In this document: one piece after another, positions 24,136 to 35,269 of the stretch
Position numbering within the stretch: the first letter of the stretch is position 1
Layout of the letters: every line of letters starts with the position of its first letter
NCBI GenBank assembly: GCA_022495995.1
Contig: JAFEMH010000986.1
Span: 248,001 to 312,000 of the forward strand
Length of the DNA stretch: 64,000 nucleotides
Source of the DNA: Adenophora triphylla var. japonica
Taxonomy: Eukaryota > Streptophyta > Magnoliopsida > Asterales > Campanulaceae
Reading direction: 5' to 3'
Position numbers and translations under genes: made by a program
Notes under the pieces: model-generated
Told to the model about the DNA's origin: nothing
Seen by the model: only the letters and a program-made list of their open reading frames with translations
Database searches by the model: none

Positions 24136-24408
24136 GTCACCTTCCCCTGCAAAAAGTCGATATAACTTTACAGGTGTCCTTGTTCATCTGCCACCTTCTC
24201 CTGCAAAAAGTCGAACGTGTCAGCAGCTTAAATAATCTAGTGGAGTACGTGTATGGCCATCTCCCATGCCATGCACCCACTACACTTTCACTTCTTCTCC
24301 CTATTTAAATCCCCAAAATAACCTCTTCATCTTAATATTATCCATATCATACAGAAGTTTTTAGAAAACAATATTTTGAGTATTGTAACGCTGTTTTAGC
24401 TTGAAAAA
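24136..24408 (+). promoter_or_regulatory. Remaining upstream region of dehydrin I
   Basis: Contains an ABA-responsive-type ACGTGTC (24215-24221), a second ACGTG (24247-24251) and a TATA-like TATTTAAA (about 24302). The stretch CACCTTCYCCTGCAAAAAGT occurs twice (about 24138 and 24191). Dehydrin II and the dehydrin III promoter carry the same ACGTGTC. Copia D sits immediately upstream. Confidence 0.55.
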
Positions 24409-25754
24409 TTGGAGGCTATTGGACACACCAGAGATCAGGCTCGCAGGACCACCGACGAGCACGGCAACATAACTCATCAGGGTGCAGGCAACAAGGGAAC
24501 TGGTGTCACCACTCCTTTGGGTGGCGGTGGCTATGGTCATGAGGGCCAGCAACAGCACAATGGTGGTGGTGTCACCGGCATGCTCCATCGATCCGGCAGC
24601 TCTAGCTCCTGCTCTGTAAGTTATTTTTCCTTCCAATCCAGACTAGTGATCTTATGGAAGCTCAATTTTAGATTATTTATTAATTAAGGATTTGTTTTAT
24701 GGTGCAGTCGGAGGATGATGGGCTGGGTGGACGGAGGAAGAAGGGACTCAAAGACAAGATCAAGGAGAAGCTCCCCGGAGGAAACAAGGATGAGAAGACG
24801 ACTTCAATTCCGAACCCGGGGCCATCCCCACCACACCACGTTAGTATGATATTGTCCGCTTTGGGCCCAGCCCGCACGGATTTGCTCTTGGGTCAACTCT
24901 CAAAAGGCCTCATACTAATGAAGTGGGTGGACACCTTCTTATACTAGACAACTCTTCTTTCAATTGCCGATGTGGGACTTGGGTTGATACCCCAACAATC
25001 CTCCCCTCAAACCAAGGACCACCTCTAGCGAATCTTGTACCACCGCTATTCACCACTTGCGGGACACGCCGCCTAATTTATCACCAATATTAGGAAGACT
25101 TTCGACACAAAGCACACACAGTTCTCCATTCGCGAGGTCACACCACCAAAGGAAATCCTACATATCTTCCACACATGGTCCACTGCGTCACGTCAATCCA
25201 TTAATCATGGCTCTGATACCAGTTGTTAGGATCGCTCACCCATACAAGAAATTTGCAACAAGAGAAATCAAACAACATACAATACGAAAATAAAGACAAA
25301 ACACACAATATTCCGTGGTTTAGCTAAAAGCCTATTCCACCCAAAATATAACTTCTATATATTTCGTGATATTACAAGAATGGAGACACCCTCTCTCTCA
25401 ACACTCTTGAATATCCTCACCAATCGCATACAAGCGTACAATTTCTCTCTCTAAATTGTAAACATATGCTAACTCTCTCAAGTTCTCTCCAATTCTGTCA
25501 AAAACTTAACTAGTGAAGTCTATTTATATAGGGGAGGCACACCCACTTTTCTCCTTTCCTAACCGATATGGGATTACTATTCCTTCTCCTAATTAATATG
25601 GAATAAGTAATATTTTCCTACTCATAATAGAATTTAGGCAATATTTGTCAAATTCCTAACAGTTCCGAACACGGGGGCGCCGGCATATGGAAATGAGCAG
25701 AAAGGAATGATGGACAAAATCAAGAACATACTTCTAGGCGGCCACCATGATTAG
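24409..25754 (+). pseudogene. Dehydrin I (Y-S-K type LEA protein), disrupted
   Basis: Dehydrins are hydrophilic group-2 LEA proteins that protect membranes and enzymes in dehydration and cold. Exon 1 (24409-24615) encodes a Y-like segment RRTTDEHGN, a Gly/Gln-rich part and the Ser tract HRSGSSSSCS. An intron (24616-24707, GT...AG) sits inside the S-segment, its usual place in this family. Exon 2 gives SEDDG, the K-segment [15 protein letters not shown], then after the 850-bp insertion a second K-like segment QKGMMDKIKNILLGG and stop at 25752-25754. Two defects: the expected ATG is TTG (compare ATG at 37087), and a retroelement separates the K-segments. Confidence 0.88.
24812..25661 (-). mobile_element. 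TRIM-like LTR element inserted in dehydrin I
   Basis: Minus-strand order: LTR with ends TGTTAGGA...TCCTAACA (25661-25224), primer site TGGTATCAGAGCC (25221-25209), short internal part, purine-rich GAGGGGAGGAT, then a second terminal part starting TGTTGGGG (about 24996) that runs to about 24812. No ORF. The two ends are unrelated to each other; the left one matches the LTR at 52621. Likely target duplication ATTCC/GTTCC (24807-24811, 25662-25666, one mismatch). The left boundary is approximate. Confidence 0.7.
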
Positions 25755-25796
25755 TGTGTCTATTTATACATATACTCTACATTGTACAATAATAAT

Positions 25797-26693
25797 TGAT
25801 GACGCCAAGCTTTTTAGGGTCAAGAGCGGTTCAAGGATATCTGGCAGGATATTTTTGGTGGTTTGACGTACCTAGAACACAACACAAATAAGCACCGTTA
25901 AGGTCAAAGTTGGATGTTAATTACTCCAACTCAGGCCCTCGGGTGTGAGAGTAAGAATACTGAGTAAAATAAGGCTTGGAATACCTTGGAGTGTGTGTGT
26001 GTTTAGGGTTTAGAATAATATGGCTTACTCAATATATTTGGAACTTACCTTTCCCAAGGGGACAAAGCTCTTCTATTTATAGGCAATGGAGAGGTGCTTG
26101 TTGATGTAAGCAATGAGATCAGCCTTAGGGGGCACTTTGGTATTTGACCATCTACACGTGTCCGCAGCTAATTGGCCCTGTCAGGGAGGGAACATTGACT
26201 GTAAAGGGGACATGGCTGAATGGGACAGGAGCCGTGTATATGGCTTGGCGCATTAAATGAAATAGTAGGCGCCTGACTGAGCCGCATTAAATGCGTGATG
26301 GAGGAGCCGGCAACTTACATGTCAGAGCCAGTAAGCTAACGTGCTCAGTAAGGCTTGATATTAACCGGGAGGCAGGAGAGATAACCGGGAGGCAGGTATG
26401 AGCCCGCGGTCAACATCTTGGGCACGGTCAAAGGTATTTGACGCGGGCACGGATGGAGCGGTCATACCTCCTGCGGGCACAGATCTAGCGGTCATACTTC
26501 CTGAGGGCACCGATCTAGCGGTCAGGATCCCTCCGGTCTTGGATTAGGAGGATGTGGAGAAGAGCGCGGTCTTTACCTCAAGGGTCTATCTGTCCGCGGT
26601 CTTGACTCCCAAATGGGCCTAGTGGAATGCCACGTCACAGGTTCCTTAGACCAGATCGAGCGTGGGCCCGGTCCAGCAGGTTCGGGCTCATCA
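25797..26693 (-). repeat. 3' LTR of element E
   Basis: 897 bp with ends TGATGA...TCATCA. On the minus strand a TATA box (CCTATAAATAGA, about 26069-26080) supports the orientation. Contains short repeated phrases such as CGGGCAC and AGCGGTCAT (26400-26530). Left flank is the 3' region of dehydrin I. Confidence 0.75.
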
Positions 26694-26711
26694 ATGGCCC
26701 CTAGCTCCAAG
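26694..26711 (-). other. Polypurine tract, element E
   Basis: Minus strand CTTGGAGCTAGGGGCCAT directly before the LTR start. Confidence 0.6.
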
Positions 26712-27275
26712 TGTGATTATTTATGGTCTGAGCGAGGAGGTACTAGAAGCTCGGTTAGATCAGACCGCTGAATTGGCGAGCACCAGTATTGGCGTTTTTT
26801 GTTGGTTGTTGCTTTGCCTCATGGGCTTATAGGCACATTCGGGAGGCACCAGTGGGAGACACGTGTGCCTTGAATGCTCTGCCTCCCGGTTAGCAAGTGG
26901 GCCCCTTGGCATATGAAAAGACCCGGTGTGGCAGGTACGGAGGGGTACGTGTCAGCCATCTAAGAGGGGTATTAAATGCTAACCGGCGGAATTTTCGAAA
27001 TTTCAAACGTTTGGAGACGGTTCACGGTTCGAGGAGCGATTTGTGGGCTAATTAATACGGGTCAAACGGGTTTAACCCGTATTGGTAGGCCTTATAAATA
27101 TCAAACCCTTCTTCCTCAAACCCTTTTTACCGTCTTCAAACCTTCAAAGAGCTAGAGAGAGAGAATTGCTGTGACTCTGCGTTTCCTTGCTTCGATCCTT
27201 CCCTCAAGATTTTTCTTTCGTAAGTATTTTGTGGTATTTCTTCTTCATCTCTTTCTATTTCTTTCTCAGGGATCA
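26712..27275 (+). promoter_or_regulatory. Putative promoter and leader of the antisense gene in element E
   Basis: A plus-strand TATA box CTTATAAATA (27091-27100) follows a palindrome around GGGTTTAACCC. The leader is pyrimidine-rich. A possible short 5' UTR intron (GTAAGT at 27220 to CAG at 27269) precedes the ATG; at 50 bp it would be unusually short. Confidence 0.45.
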
Positions 27276-28949
27276 ATGTCAACCCGTGAGTTTGGCCCCC
27301 GTCGTCCCATAGAACTAGGGGATGGAACCACCCCTGATACCTTTGCCGTTTGTAAACGGACTGGGGGAATTTTTAGGAAGGTGGGTTTGGGGTGGCTAAG
27401 GCTGTCCCTGCATTGCTTTTTGTATTTTTGCGAGAAATCCCAGTGGGGGCCGTTTGTCCCACCCCGGTTGTGGGAGGCCAAGAGGAAGTATGTGTTTAAC
27501 CGGGATGTACTGGTGTTGGGGGATACGAGTAGGTTAAGGAATTTTGTTATGGGGGTTTTGTGCAGGTTTCCCCGTGAGAGAGATTTGGCTCTGAACGCCG
27601 TTGAACTAGTGAGGAGAGCGATTCGTGTCCCCGACAAGATAATTGACTGGGAGAAGTGTAGACTGATGGACCCTAATCAAATTAATGAGACCCGAGCACA
27701 AGACCCCGCGGATCTGAATAATCCCCTGGATGCTCTGCCCCTAAGGACAATTTTCCCCGATGTTGTGCCCGCGGCCCCTGGTGCGGGGACAATTGAACTA
27801 AGTAGCAGTGAGGAGCTTGAGCCTCTTAACTTTGAGGTGACCGAAGGCGGGGAGAATGAACCCGAGGTGACCTCTGCCCGTGGTGACGCAACCGATCTCT
27901 TTGGCTCGACGAGCTCGGAGACCGAGGAGGATGACCACGAGGAGGAGGATAGGAGGGCCGCGGGGACCTCTAGAAAGGCCGCTGAAACCACGGAGATTGT
28001 TGATGCTTTTGAGTCCTCTGATTCTGAGGAGGAGGTGGTTGTTGTTCCTGCTAAAAATAAAGGCAAGAGGCCTGCTGCGGGGACAAATACAGGCCGAGGT
28101 CGTAGAAAAAGGACCAAGGAAGCCCCCATTATAGACTGGGAGGAGGAGATTTACACCCTCTATGGTGTAGATAGGAAACAGTTCCGTGTCCGCACCCTTG
28201 GATATGTTCAAGTAAAAGACAAAGAGAAGATGCGGCCAGAGACTGTAGCTGATGTTCGTGAGGACAATAGGGCCTGCGTTTTCTACGGGGCTCAATTTGA
28301 AAATGGCTTGAGACTCCCTCTTGACCCCTTCTATTATTTTTTTCTTGAGTTCAACCAGTGTCTTCCCATGCACCTGACTCCCAATGCCATTAGGGCTATT
28401 GTCTCCTTCATCACTGTTTGCAGGGTTTTGGGCTATGAACCCACCATTTCTGGGCTTTATGCCTACTATCAGAACCAGATCAGCAGCGGCCACCTGAGCC
28501 TGAAAGCTAGAAATTATTCAACCCGGACCTTCTCTCCTCCCTCAAACAAATTTGACCAATGGAACCAGAAGGACATCTTGGTCATAGAATCTAGGTTCGG
28601 GTGGCCCTTCTCCAAACCCTCAAACCCGATTCCAATAAAGGTGACCGCGGGGACTTATCCTGACCCTTCTCTGGCTGATAATCTGCGAGTGGCCATGGAG
28701 AGATATCTGGCCAAGCATATAACCAACGGGGAGCAGCCCGTTTATGATGTGGGGGCCATCGTGGACTACAAACCCTTATTGATCTATTCAGGGGTGGCCC
28801 CCCAGAGGGAGGGTAGCCACTTTGCCCTAGAATTGAAATAGAGCCCCAAACACGTGACCCCGATTGGAGGGTGCATGAGTTCTATCAGTTCGAGGCGGAC
28901 TGTGAGACCTGTATGCGGGGAGCTGAATGTTTGCCTCCTGAATTGATCG
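27276..28949 (+). pseudogene. Antisense ORF of element E, N-terminal part ('putative gypsy type transposon' family)
   Basis: ATG at 27276 (MSTREFGPRRP) chosen because upstream codons are leader. Open to 28841. The central part is acidic (SSETEEDDHEEEDRRA, about 27915-27960), then a basic NLS-like GRGRRKRTKE (about 28094). A conserved domain follows with FENGLRLPLDPFYYF, TPNAIRAIVSFITVCRVLGY and GLYAYYQNQ (28290-28480), the pattern of plant 'putative gypsy type transposon' (Transposase_28-like) proteins. The frame ends in TAG at 28839-28841, but another frame continues DPDWRVHEFYQFEAD to 28949, where GT could open an intron ending at 32810. Element C lies in that intron. Function unknown. Confidence 0.65.
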
Positions 28950-29023
28950 GTCTTTGATCCCTTTTGACTTGCTGCTTATTTTTACTGCTTTTTGATTTTT
29001 CGAACTGTCCTCTAACCATTTAT
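28868..29023. repeat. 156-bp direct repeat, left copy flanking element C
   Basis: Begins AGGGTGCATGAGTTCTATCA and is repeated at 32643-32798 with a constant offset of 3775 bp. Far longer than a normal 5-bp target duplication. Confidence 0.95.
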
Positions 29024-29698
29024 GACCATTGGTACATCATTTATGGCTCCTACAAAATCATCTTTGGGGGAGATTTTCTTATCATTTTTAGACATAACAA
29101 ACTTGCATTCTTCCCCCATGCCTCTCAAGGACACCACCCCTTGACACACATCAATGGTGGCCTTAGTGTCAAACATAAATGGCCTCCCAAGTAGAATGGG
29201 AGTTTTCAGTTGTTCCTCACTTGATCCCTCCATACACATCACATAAAAGTCAATAGGGATAACGATTTTATCAATTTTAACCAACACCCCTTCAATAACC
29301 CCTAAAGGTCTTTTGATTGAGAGATCCGCCAATTGCAAGTCTCTCATGGGTGGTTTCAACTCACATACCCCCAAACTTCTAAAAACATGAAAGGGCATCA
29401 CATTGACACTTGCCCCAAGATCCAACAAACCTTTAAAATTTTGACCCCCTAAAGAAATTGGGATAGTGAAACATCCGGGGTCTTTTTGAACATGTTTGAT
29501 TTTTTTAAACTCCACACCACTCGGGGATGTGATTTTCACAACATTGGGGGGAGGGGTTTCTAAATTTAATGCAGAAAATACATATTGAACCTCCCCAATC
29601 TCATCCTCTTCCTCACTAACATTATCAATATTATCACATTCAAAATTATCAAGAGAAGATAGAAATACCTCCTCAATTTCCTCACTTTCATCCCACAC
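29024..29698 (-). pseudogene. Protease region of element C
   Basis: 228 codons open from 29698. Acidic N-terminal stretch, GCFTIPISLGG, active-site LDLGASVNVMP (about 29390-29425) and ILLGRPFMFDTKATIDV about 70 residues on. The reading is cut off at the left junction, after DDFVGAINDVP. Athila-like; no RT follows because the element ends here. Confidence 0.85.
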
Positions 29699-31020
29699 TG
29701 TTGTGATTGACTTTGCTTGCTCAGTGGGTTCTTCTCTTTCATCAACTCTTGGGCAACCTTCACAAGTTGCTCTACTTGTGTGCCCATCTTTTCAAAAGCA
29801 AAGATTCGTATTTCTATTACTTTGCTTTGCATCTCCATCCTTAACCGCTGGATCGCCGGCTCCCAAGGCTCTTTATCATGTTGTCCAGGTGGTGGCACAT
29901 GAAGAGGTTTCACTTGCTGATTATGATAGCCACCCCATGGATTGTAGTTGCCATATTGGTTGCCTTGGGGTGGTGGCCTTGGTGCATATCCATTGAAAGC
30001 ATGTGCCTGTTCAGATTATACAAGAAATTTGCTGCACTTGGACACATATTAGTCACATGAGATGATAAACCACAATTTGTACAATAATCGGTAATAACAT
30101 TGGCACCAACAGAAGTGCCACAGCAAATAATTTATCAAATTTACTACTCAAGACTCGCAATTTGCTTAGAAAGATTATCGCAGGGCCAAATCTAATACCC
30201 CCTTGTCCTACCTCGAACTCTTTTGTTGAGAATTAGCACTCAACATCTCAAATAAAGCCTTAGTCTCATCCGGTCTTGGCTCCAATTGAGCCTCCAAAGA
30301 AGATTGTCAACCATTGATTGACCATTGTCATTCAAGCCATCATAGAAGGCTTGGTTCGGTGAGGGTAGTGTGAAATTATGATGGGGACATTGCATTATCA
30401 TCGTATTAAATCTTTCCCATGCCTCATGAAAGGGCTCCCCCACATCTTGGGAAAATGTCATCAATTTCTCGTCTAAAGCTAGCCAACAGATGATGTGGGT
30501 AATATCTTTTAAGGAACACATCTTGCAATTCTACCCAAGTACTAATGTTGCTCGGTGCAAGCATCAAAGCAACCATGTTTTAGCCACTCCCTTAAGAGTG
30601 TAAGGAAAACACTTCGCCTAATTTGCTCCTCGGTCACTCCCTGTCTTAACAAAAATTGAGCAACAACAATAATATACTCTTTAAGGAACGTGAGTGCATC
30701 CTCGCCAGCAATCCTTGAAAGCTTGGCAACATGGCAAAGTATTGTCCTTTGACCTCTAAATTTTTGGCTGCATCGGACAGCACTATGCAAGAGGTAGATG
30801 TGTCTACCCTAGGTCTCAGGAAATCATTCATAGTTTGTGCCGGTGGTACTGCCATCTCGGCTTTCTCTTCCTCTACCTCGGTGGTGGAGGGTTCTGATTC
30901 GGTGTCCGAATCTGAGAAAAGGGGATTAAAGAGGGGATCGCCCTCAAATTCTTCCTCAAGTCTATTTATGTTGTCGTCCAATGGCACCAATGTAGGCTTC
31001 AAAGAACGACGACCTTGCAT
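29699..31020 (-). pseudogene. gag: gag of element C (several frameshifts)
   Basis: Starts MQGRRSLKPTLVPLDDNINR at 31020, open to 30646. Further pieces at 30790-30542 (LTFLKEYIIVVAQFL) and 30521-30240 (GEPFHEAWERFNTMIMQCPH), the gypsy gag core. A zinc knuckle CTNCGLSSHVTNMC lies near 30045-30090, and a coiled C-terminal piece (30000-29699) carries QQVKPLHVPPPGQ. At least three indels separate the parts. Confidence 0.85.
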
Positions 31021-31054
31021 TCACTACCTAACCTACTTGTTTACTTGCAACAAG

Positions 31055-31072
31055 TCCCCGGCAACGGCGCCA
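31055..31072 (-). other. Primer binding site for tRNA-Asp, element C
   Basis: Minus strand TGGCGCCGTTGCCGGGGA, 6 bp from the LTR. Confidence 0.92.
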
Positions 31073-31078
31073 AAAACT

Positions 31079-32642
31079 TGATGGAGGAAAACTCCCTCTT
31101 GTAATAAAAACCGAGCAAGTGTACTCACTACCGGTGTAGCAGTATGCAAATGCAGGGGTCGAATCCACAGAGACTCGTTGGTAAACAAGTAATGGGAAAG
31201 CAGTGAATTTTGTAACTAAAGATTTATAATTTTGATTTGAAACTAAGAGCATAAAATAAATAGCTAAAACTAAATAAACAATAAAACAGATTATGAGCAG
31301 AGATTCGTAGATTGGATTTCACTTTACCATCATTCTATGCAGAATTTTATTTAGAAAATATTAACTCAACTTTTAGGGTTCATTCACTTTAGCTAGGATC
31401 GACACGGTTAGGTGGCCGGATTACAATCCTAAATATTCTTTTTAATATTGTGGATTCTATTACGGTACCACAATAGGCCAAGAATAAATTAAGAACGAAA
31501 GAATAAAAGAACCTAATATTGATCCGCTTCTATTACGGCACAGAACAATTTATTCAATCAATAGTGGTCAATATATAAATCGCCCAAATTAATGGCTCGA
31601 TAAATACCCAATTATTCAAAGATGAGTTCGTATCTTAACATACGTCTCGAATCCAAGAACATGGAAATTAAAATCTATTGATGAACTAGAAGGAATTAAA
31701 TTAGAAAGAATTAAAATATTAATTGCATAGAAATCCGGTAAAGGTTCGACCAATCTACAAATCTAATAAATTTAGCTACTCATAATTTACAAATAATAAA
31801 AACCTGGAATGATGAATAAATCTTCTTCTTCAATTAATCCAAAAGAAAAGCAAAAACTAAACTAATTCTAAAAATATATAATCTGATATGTGATATAATA
31901 TATTCTAAACCCCCTGTACCGTGGCTCCATCATTATATAAAGAAAATAGGGTACAATCTGTGGTCAAAGCTGAGAAAAGACGTGAATACCCCTGAATAAT
32001 ACGTGAAACTATTGTTGAACGTCGGAAGAAGCGCGGCCGCCCTGCTGGAAGCGCGGACGCCCAAGTTGTTCGAGAGTTGGTCTTCAATTTGGTCATGTGA
32101 GCGCGGCCGCCCTTAATTGAGAATGTTGCTCGGCCCATTCCTTGTTTGCCTTGGCCCCAGCTGCCTTCACCTTGGCCCAAATGGCCTTGCTTCCTGGCAG
32201 GCCAATGCATGCAGTGGTCGGCCACCTTTGGCCTTGATTTAATACCCACTTTTATTCGTTTCGTCCCGCGATTTTCTCTTCGCACTTTGGCCACTATAAT
32301 GACTTCTTTTGCACTTCGCTCTTTAGGATTTTATTTTTCATTTAATCCCACGAATTTTTATAAATTAAATTCGTCCAAAAATTCCATATTTCCAGTTTAG
32401 TCCCTGGATTTTCCAATAATTCCCATTTAGTCCAAAAGCTTCCAAATGCCAGTTTAGTCCTTGAGCTCCGCTCCACTTTATTCCTTTTGCACTTTTTAGC
32501 CATAAAATGCACCTTTAATCAGCTATATACCCTGTACTCATAAAATACTCACAAGCCACATCAAATATATATAAAACTCGGGAATCGAACACAAAGAAAG
32601 CCTAAAAGTGCATCATTTGGATGGGTAAATACACATCCATCA
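31079..32642 (-). repeat. LTR of element C
   Basis: 1564 bp, ends TGATGGA...TCCATCA. GC-rich motifs GCGCGGCCGCC at about 32031 and 32101 and the related GCGCGGACGCC at 32051 lie upstream (minus sense) of a TATA-like TTTATATAATG (about 31932-31942). Confidence 0.9.
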
Positions 32643-32798
32643 AGGGTGCATGAGTTCTATCAGTTCGAGGCGGACTGTGAGACCTGTATGCGGGGAGCTG
32701 AATGTTTGCCTCCTGAATTGATCGGTCTTTGATCCCTTTTGACTTGCTGCTTATTTTTACTGCTTTTTGATTTTTCGAACTGTCCTCTAACCATTTAT
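32643..32798. repeat. 156-bp direct repeat, right copy flanking element C
   Basis: Matches 28868-29023; includes the start of the putative intron of the antisense gene in element E. Confidence 0.95.
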
Positions 32799-32810
32799 CT
32801 TTCTTTTCAG

Positions 32811-34155
32811 AGTAGATCCAGAAGAATATAACTTTTGATGGCTCCCCCACTGAGCGCCGGAGAATTGAAGGCCCGGAACATGCGGGCACAGAAAGAAGCT
32901 GCTAATAAGAGGCAAACGACCCTGGGTGCCACCCCGGGCAAAGAAGCCAACTTGCCTCTGATGAATAGGAAGGATGGCAACACTATGACTGCTCCAAAGG
33001 TCATTCTACCTACTGGGGAGCTGCCTCCGCCCCCTAGGGGCCCAATTCCCTCATCTGCTAGGGGTTCCCGCTTTCCCCCTGGCCGCACAATACCCTCCGG
33101 ACACAATCAAGAGCAGTCCAAGAAGAGGACTGAGAGGGAAGCGAACTTGGGGCACAAAGAGAGGGCCTCTAAGTCCCAGAAAAGCGGGGAGACTCAAGTT
33201 AGGGCCTCTACCGCATCTGCCTCCAACTCCACCACTGCTCCCTCCACTACGGGGACCATCTGCTCAGCTGCCTACTCAATAGCTTCCTTGGCTACCCGCG
33301 AGGAGGCATGGGCAGTGAGGAAGAAGCTAGGTGACGTGCCCGCCGTCACAGGAGTGGATTTTTATGCCCGATCAGCCTACAACTCTGCAGTGGGGATTGG
33401 TCTTCTCAATAGGCTCTACGCCCTAGACTTCTACCAGACTGTGGTTACGAAGGAGAACCCATCAGCCTTGATGGGAGATATTGGACTTGCCCTCACCGAG
33501 GTAGAGACCGCTCTGTCTGTCTGTCTTTTTCCTTAAGCCCTTGAACCACAACAATTCTGATTATCCCTTTTGCAGGCAGGCAATAAAGCTATGCGGCTTC
33601 GGGAATGCTGCGACAGCTTGTCCGCCGAGGTAGATGCCAATACGAAGATCTTGGCGGACAAGCTCAGCGAGCAGGGCCATCTTGAGGAGAAGGTCCAGAC
33701 CCTGAACTCCCTTCTTGAGGACAAGGATAAAACCCTCTCCACTAAGGAGGCTGATTTAAAGGGTTTCCAGGACCGGCTGACGGAGGTGGAGGATAGCTTG
33801 AAGAAGGCTAAGGGGGAGAGGGATGAGCTCCGGGGAAAGAAGGCTGAGTGGGAGCCAAGGAATGCGGAGCTGGCCAAGAGGTTGGAGGCGTCCAAAACCA
33901 CTATCTCTACATTGGAGGCCAAAGTTGATGAGCTCTCCGAGCAGTTGCTCCCACTCAGGCAGTTCCAGTTGGAGAGGGATGCCATGCTGCTCGCTGCCCG
34001 GAAGGAGGCTGTGGAGGAGTACAAAAATTCAGAAGAGTATAAGGACGTCCTGGCCGCTGATGGCTTGGCTCAATATGAGGCCGCTTGCCGGACTCAGATT
34101 AGGAACTTTGCTGCAACGGGCAAGTTCAGCGCACAGCAGTTGGCCTTGATTGGCC
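32811..34155 (+). pseudogene. Antisense ORF of element E, C-terminal part (coiled coil)
   Basis: Starts after a good acceptor (TTCTTTTCAG, 32801-32810). A frameshift lies near 32836; then MAPPLSAGELKARNMRAQKE reads on to 33536 (Pro/Ser/Thr-rich, then ATREEAWAVRKKLGDVPA). A second intron probably spans about 33520-33575 (acceptor CCCTTTTGCAG), and 33570-34155 encodes a long heptad coiled coil (LEEKVQTLNSLLEDKDKTLS..., roughly 130 residues). The coding sequence ends abruptly at the 46-bp inverted segment. Plant proteins of this family share the layout of N-terminal domain, linker and coiled coil. Function unknown. Confidence 0.6.
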
Positions 34156-34201
34156 TCGATCACTGTCTCTTCATGACTGGTTGGATTGTACGTCGATCAT
34201 A
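34156..34201. repeat. 46-bp inverted repeat, copy 1 (possible filler DNA)
   Basis: Exact reverse complement of 34474-34519. Sits precisely where element E coding sequence stops. Confidence 0.9.
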
Positions 34202-34205
34202 ATAA

Positions 34206-34815
<610 letters not shown>

Positions 34816-34826
34816 TTATATATATA

Positions 34827-35045
34827 CTCCTAGTTTGTAAGCTTTTGGTCTTAACTTTGACCAATAGTTTAAGGCCATAATAATGATCCTAATAAAAATC
34901 CAAAAAATGTTATTGTTAATATTATTAAGCGTGATACAATAACAAATTTTTAAATTTTTATTAGGATCATTATTATGGCCTTAAATTATTGGTCAAAGTT
35001 GGTCAAAGTTGACCAAAAGTTTACACTGGGCTGGGACGGAGGGAG
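34827..35045. mobile_element. Stowaway-type MITE
   Basis: Right end GGGACGGAGGGAG before TA; left end degenerate (CTCCTAGTTTGTAAGC) but the inverted pairing continues inward (AAGCTTTTGGTC against GACCAAAAGTTT). Forms a long hairpin. Confidence 0.75.
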
Positions 35046-35269
35046 TATATATTACGGTTCAGTAATTGGAGACCTACGAATATCCAGGCGAAGAAAAAGG
35101 TGCATCTTCTGTATTTGTTTAATTCATGAAGAAGACTTCATTGGAAAGAAGATATTCCAAACTTATGGGCATGCAAAATGAAAGGAACGCACAAGTAAGC
35201 AAAGTCATCCCTCATTGTAATCCAATCAACATAAAAGAAAGGCTAATTGTTACATTTTCAAAGAACTGA

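Larger units (their letters stand above)
29024..32642 (-). mobile_element. One-ended Athila-like gypsy fragment C
   Basis: Minus strand: intact LTR (32642-31079), tRNA-Asp primer site, gag, protease, then abrupt end at 29024 inside the protease tail. No 3' LTR. Flanked by 156-bp direct repeats of the host sequence. This looks like incomplete cDNA captured at a broken end rather than integrase-mediated insertion. Confidence 0.85.
25797..34155 (-). mobile_element. Truncated Tat-type Ty3/gypsy element E with antisense gene
   Basis: A minus-oriented 3' LTR (25797-26693) with a polypurine tract beside it, followed by a plus-strand gene (27276-34155) antisense to the element. Additional antisense ORFs between pol and 3' LTR are known from the Tat lineage. 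No gag, pol or 5' LTR of E remains: the sequence stops at 34155, where a 46-bp inverted copy of nearby DNA is joined. Element C is nested inside it. Confidence 0.65.

Noticed and set aside
31905..32294. 129-codon minus-strand ORF in the LTR of element C
   Set aside because: Lies within U3 with the GC-rich motif array; no similarity to any retroelement protein and no counterpart in other LTRs.
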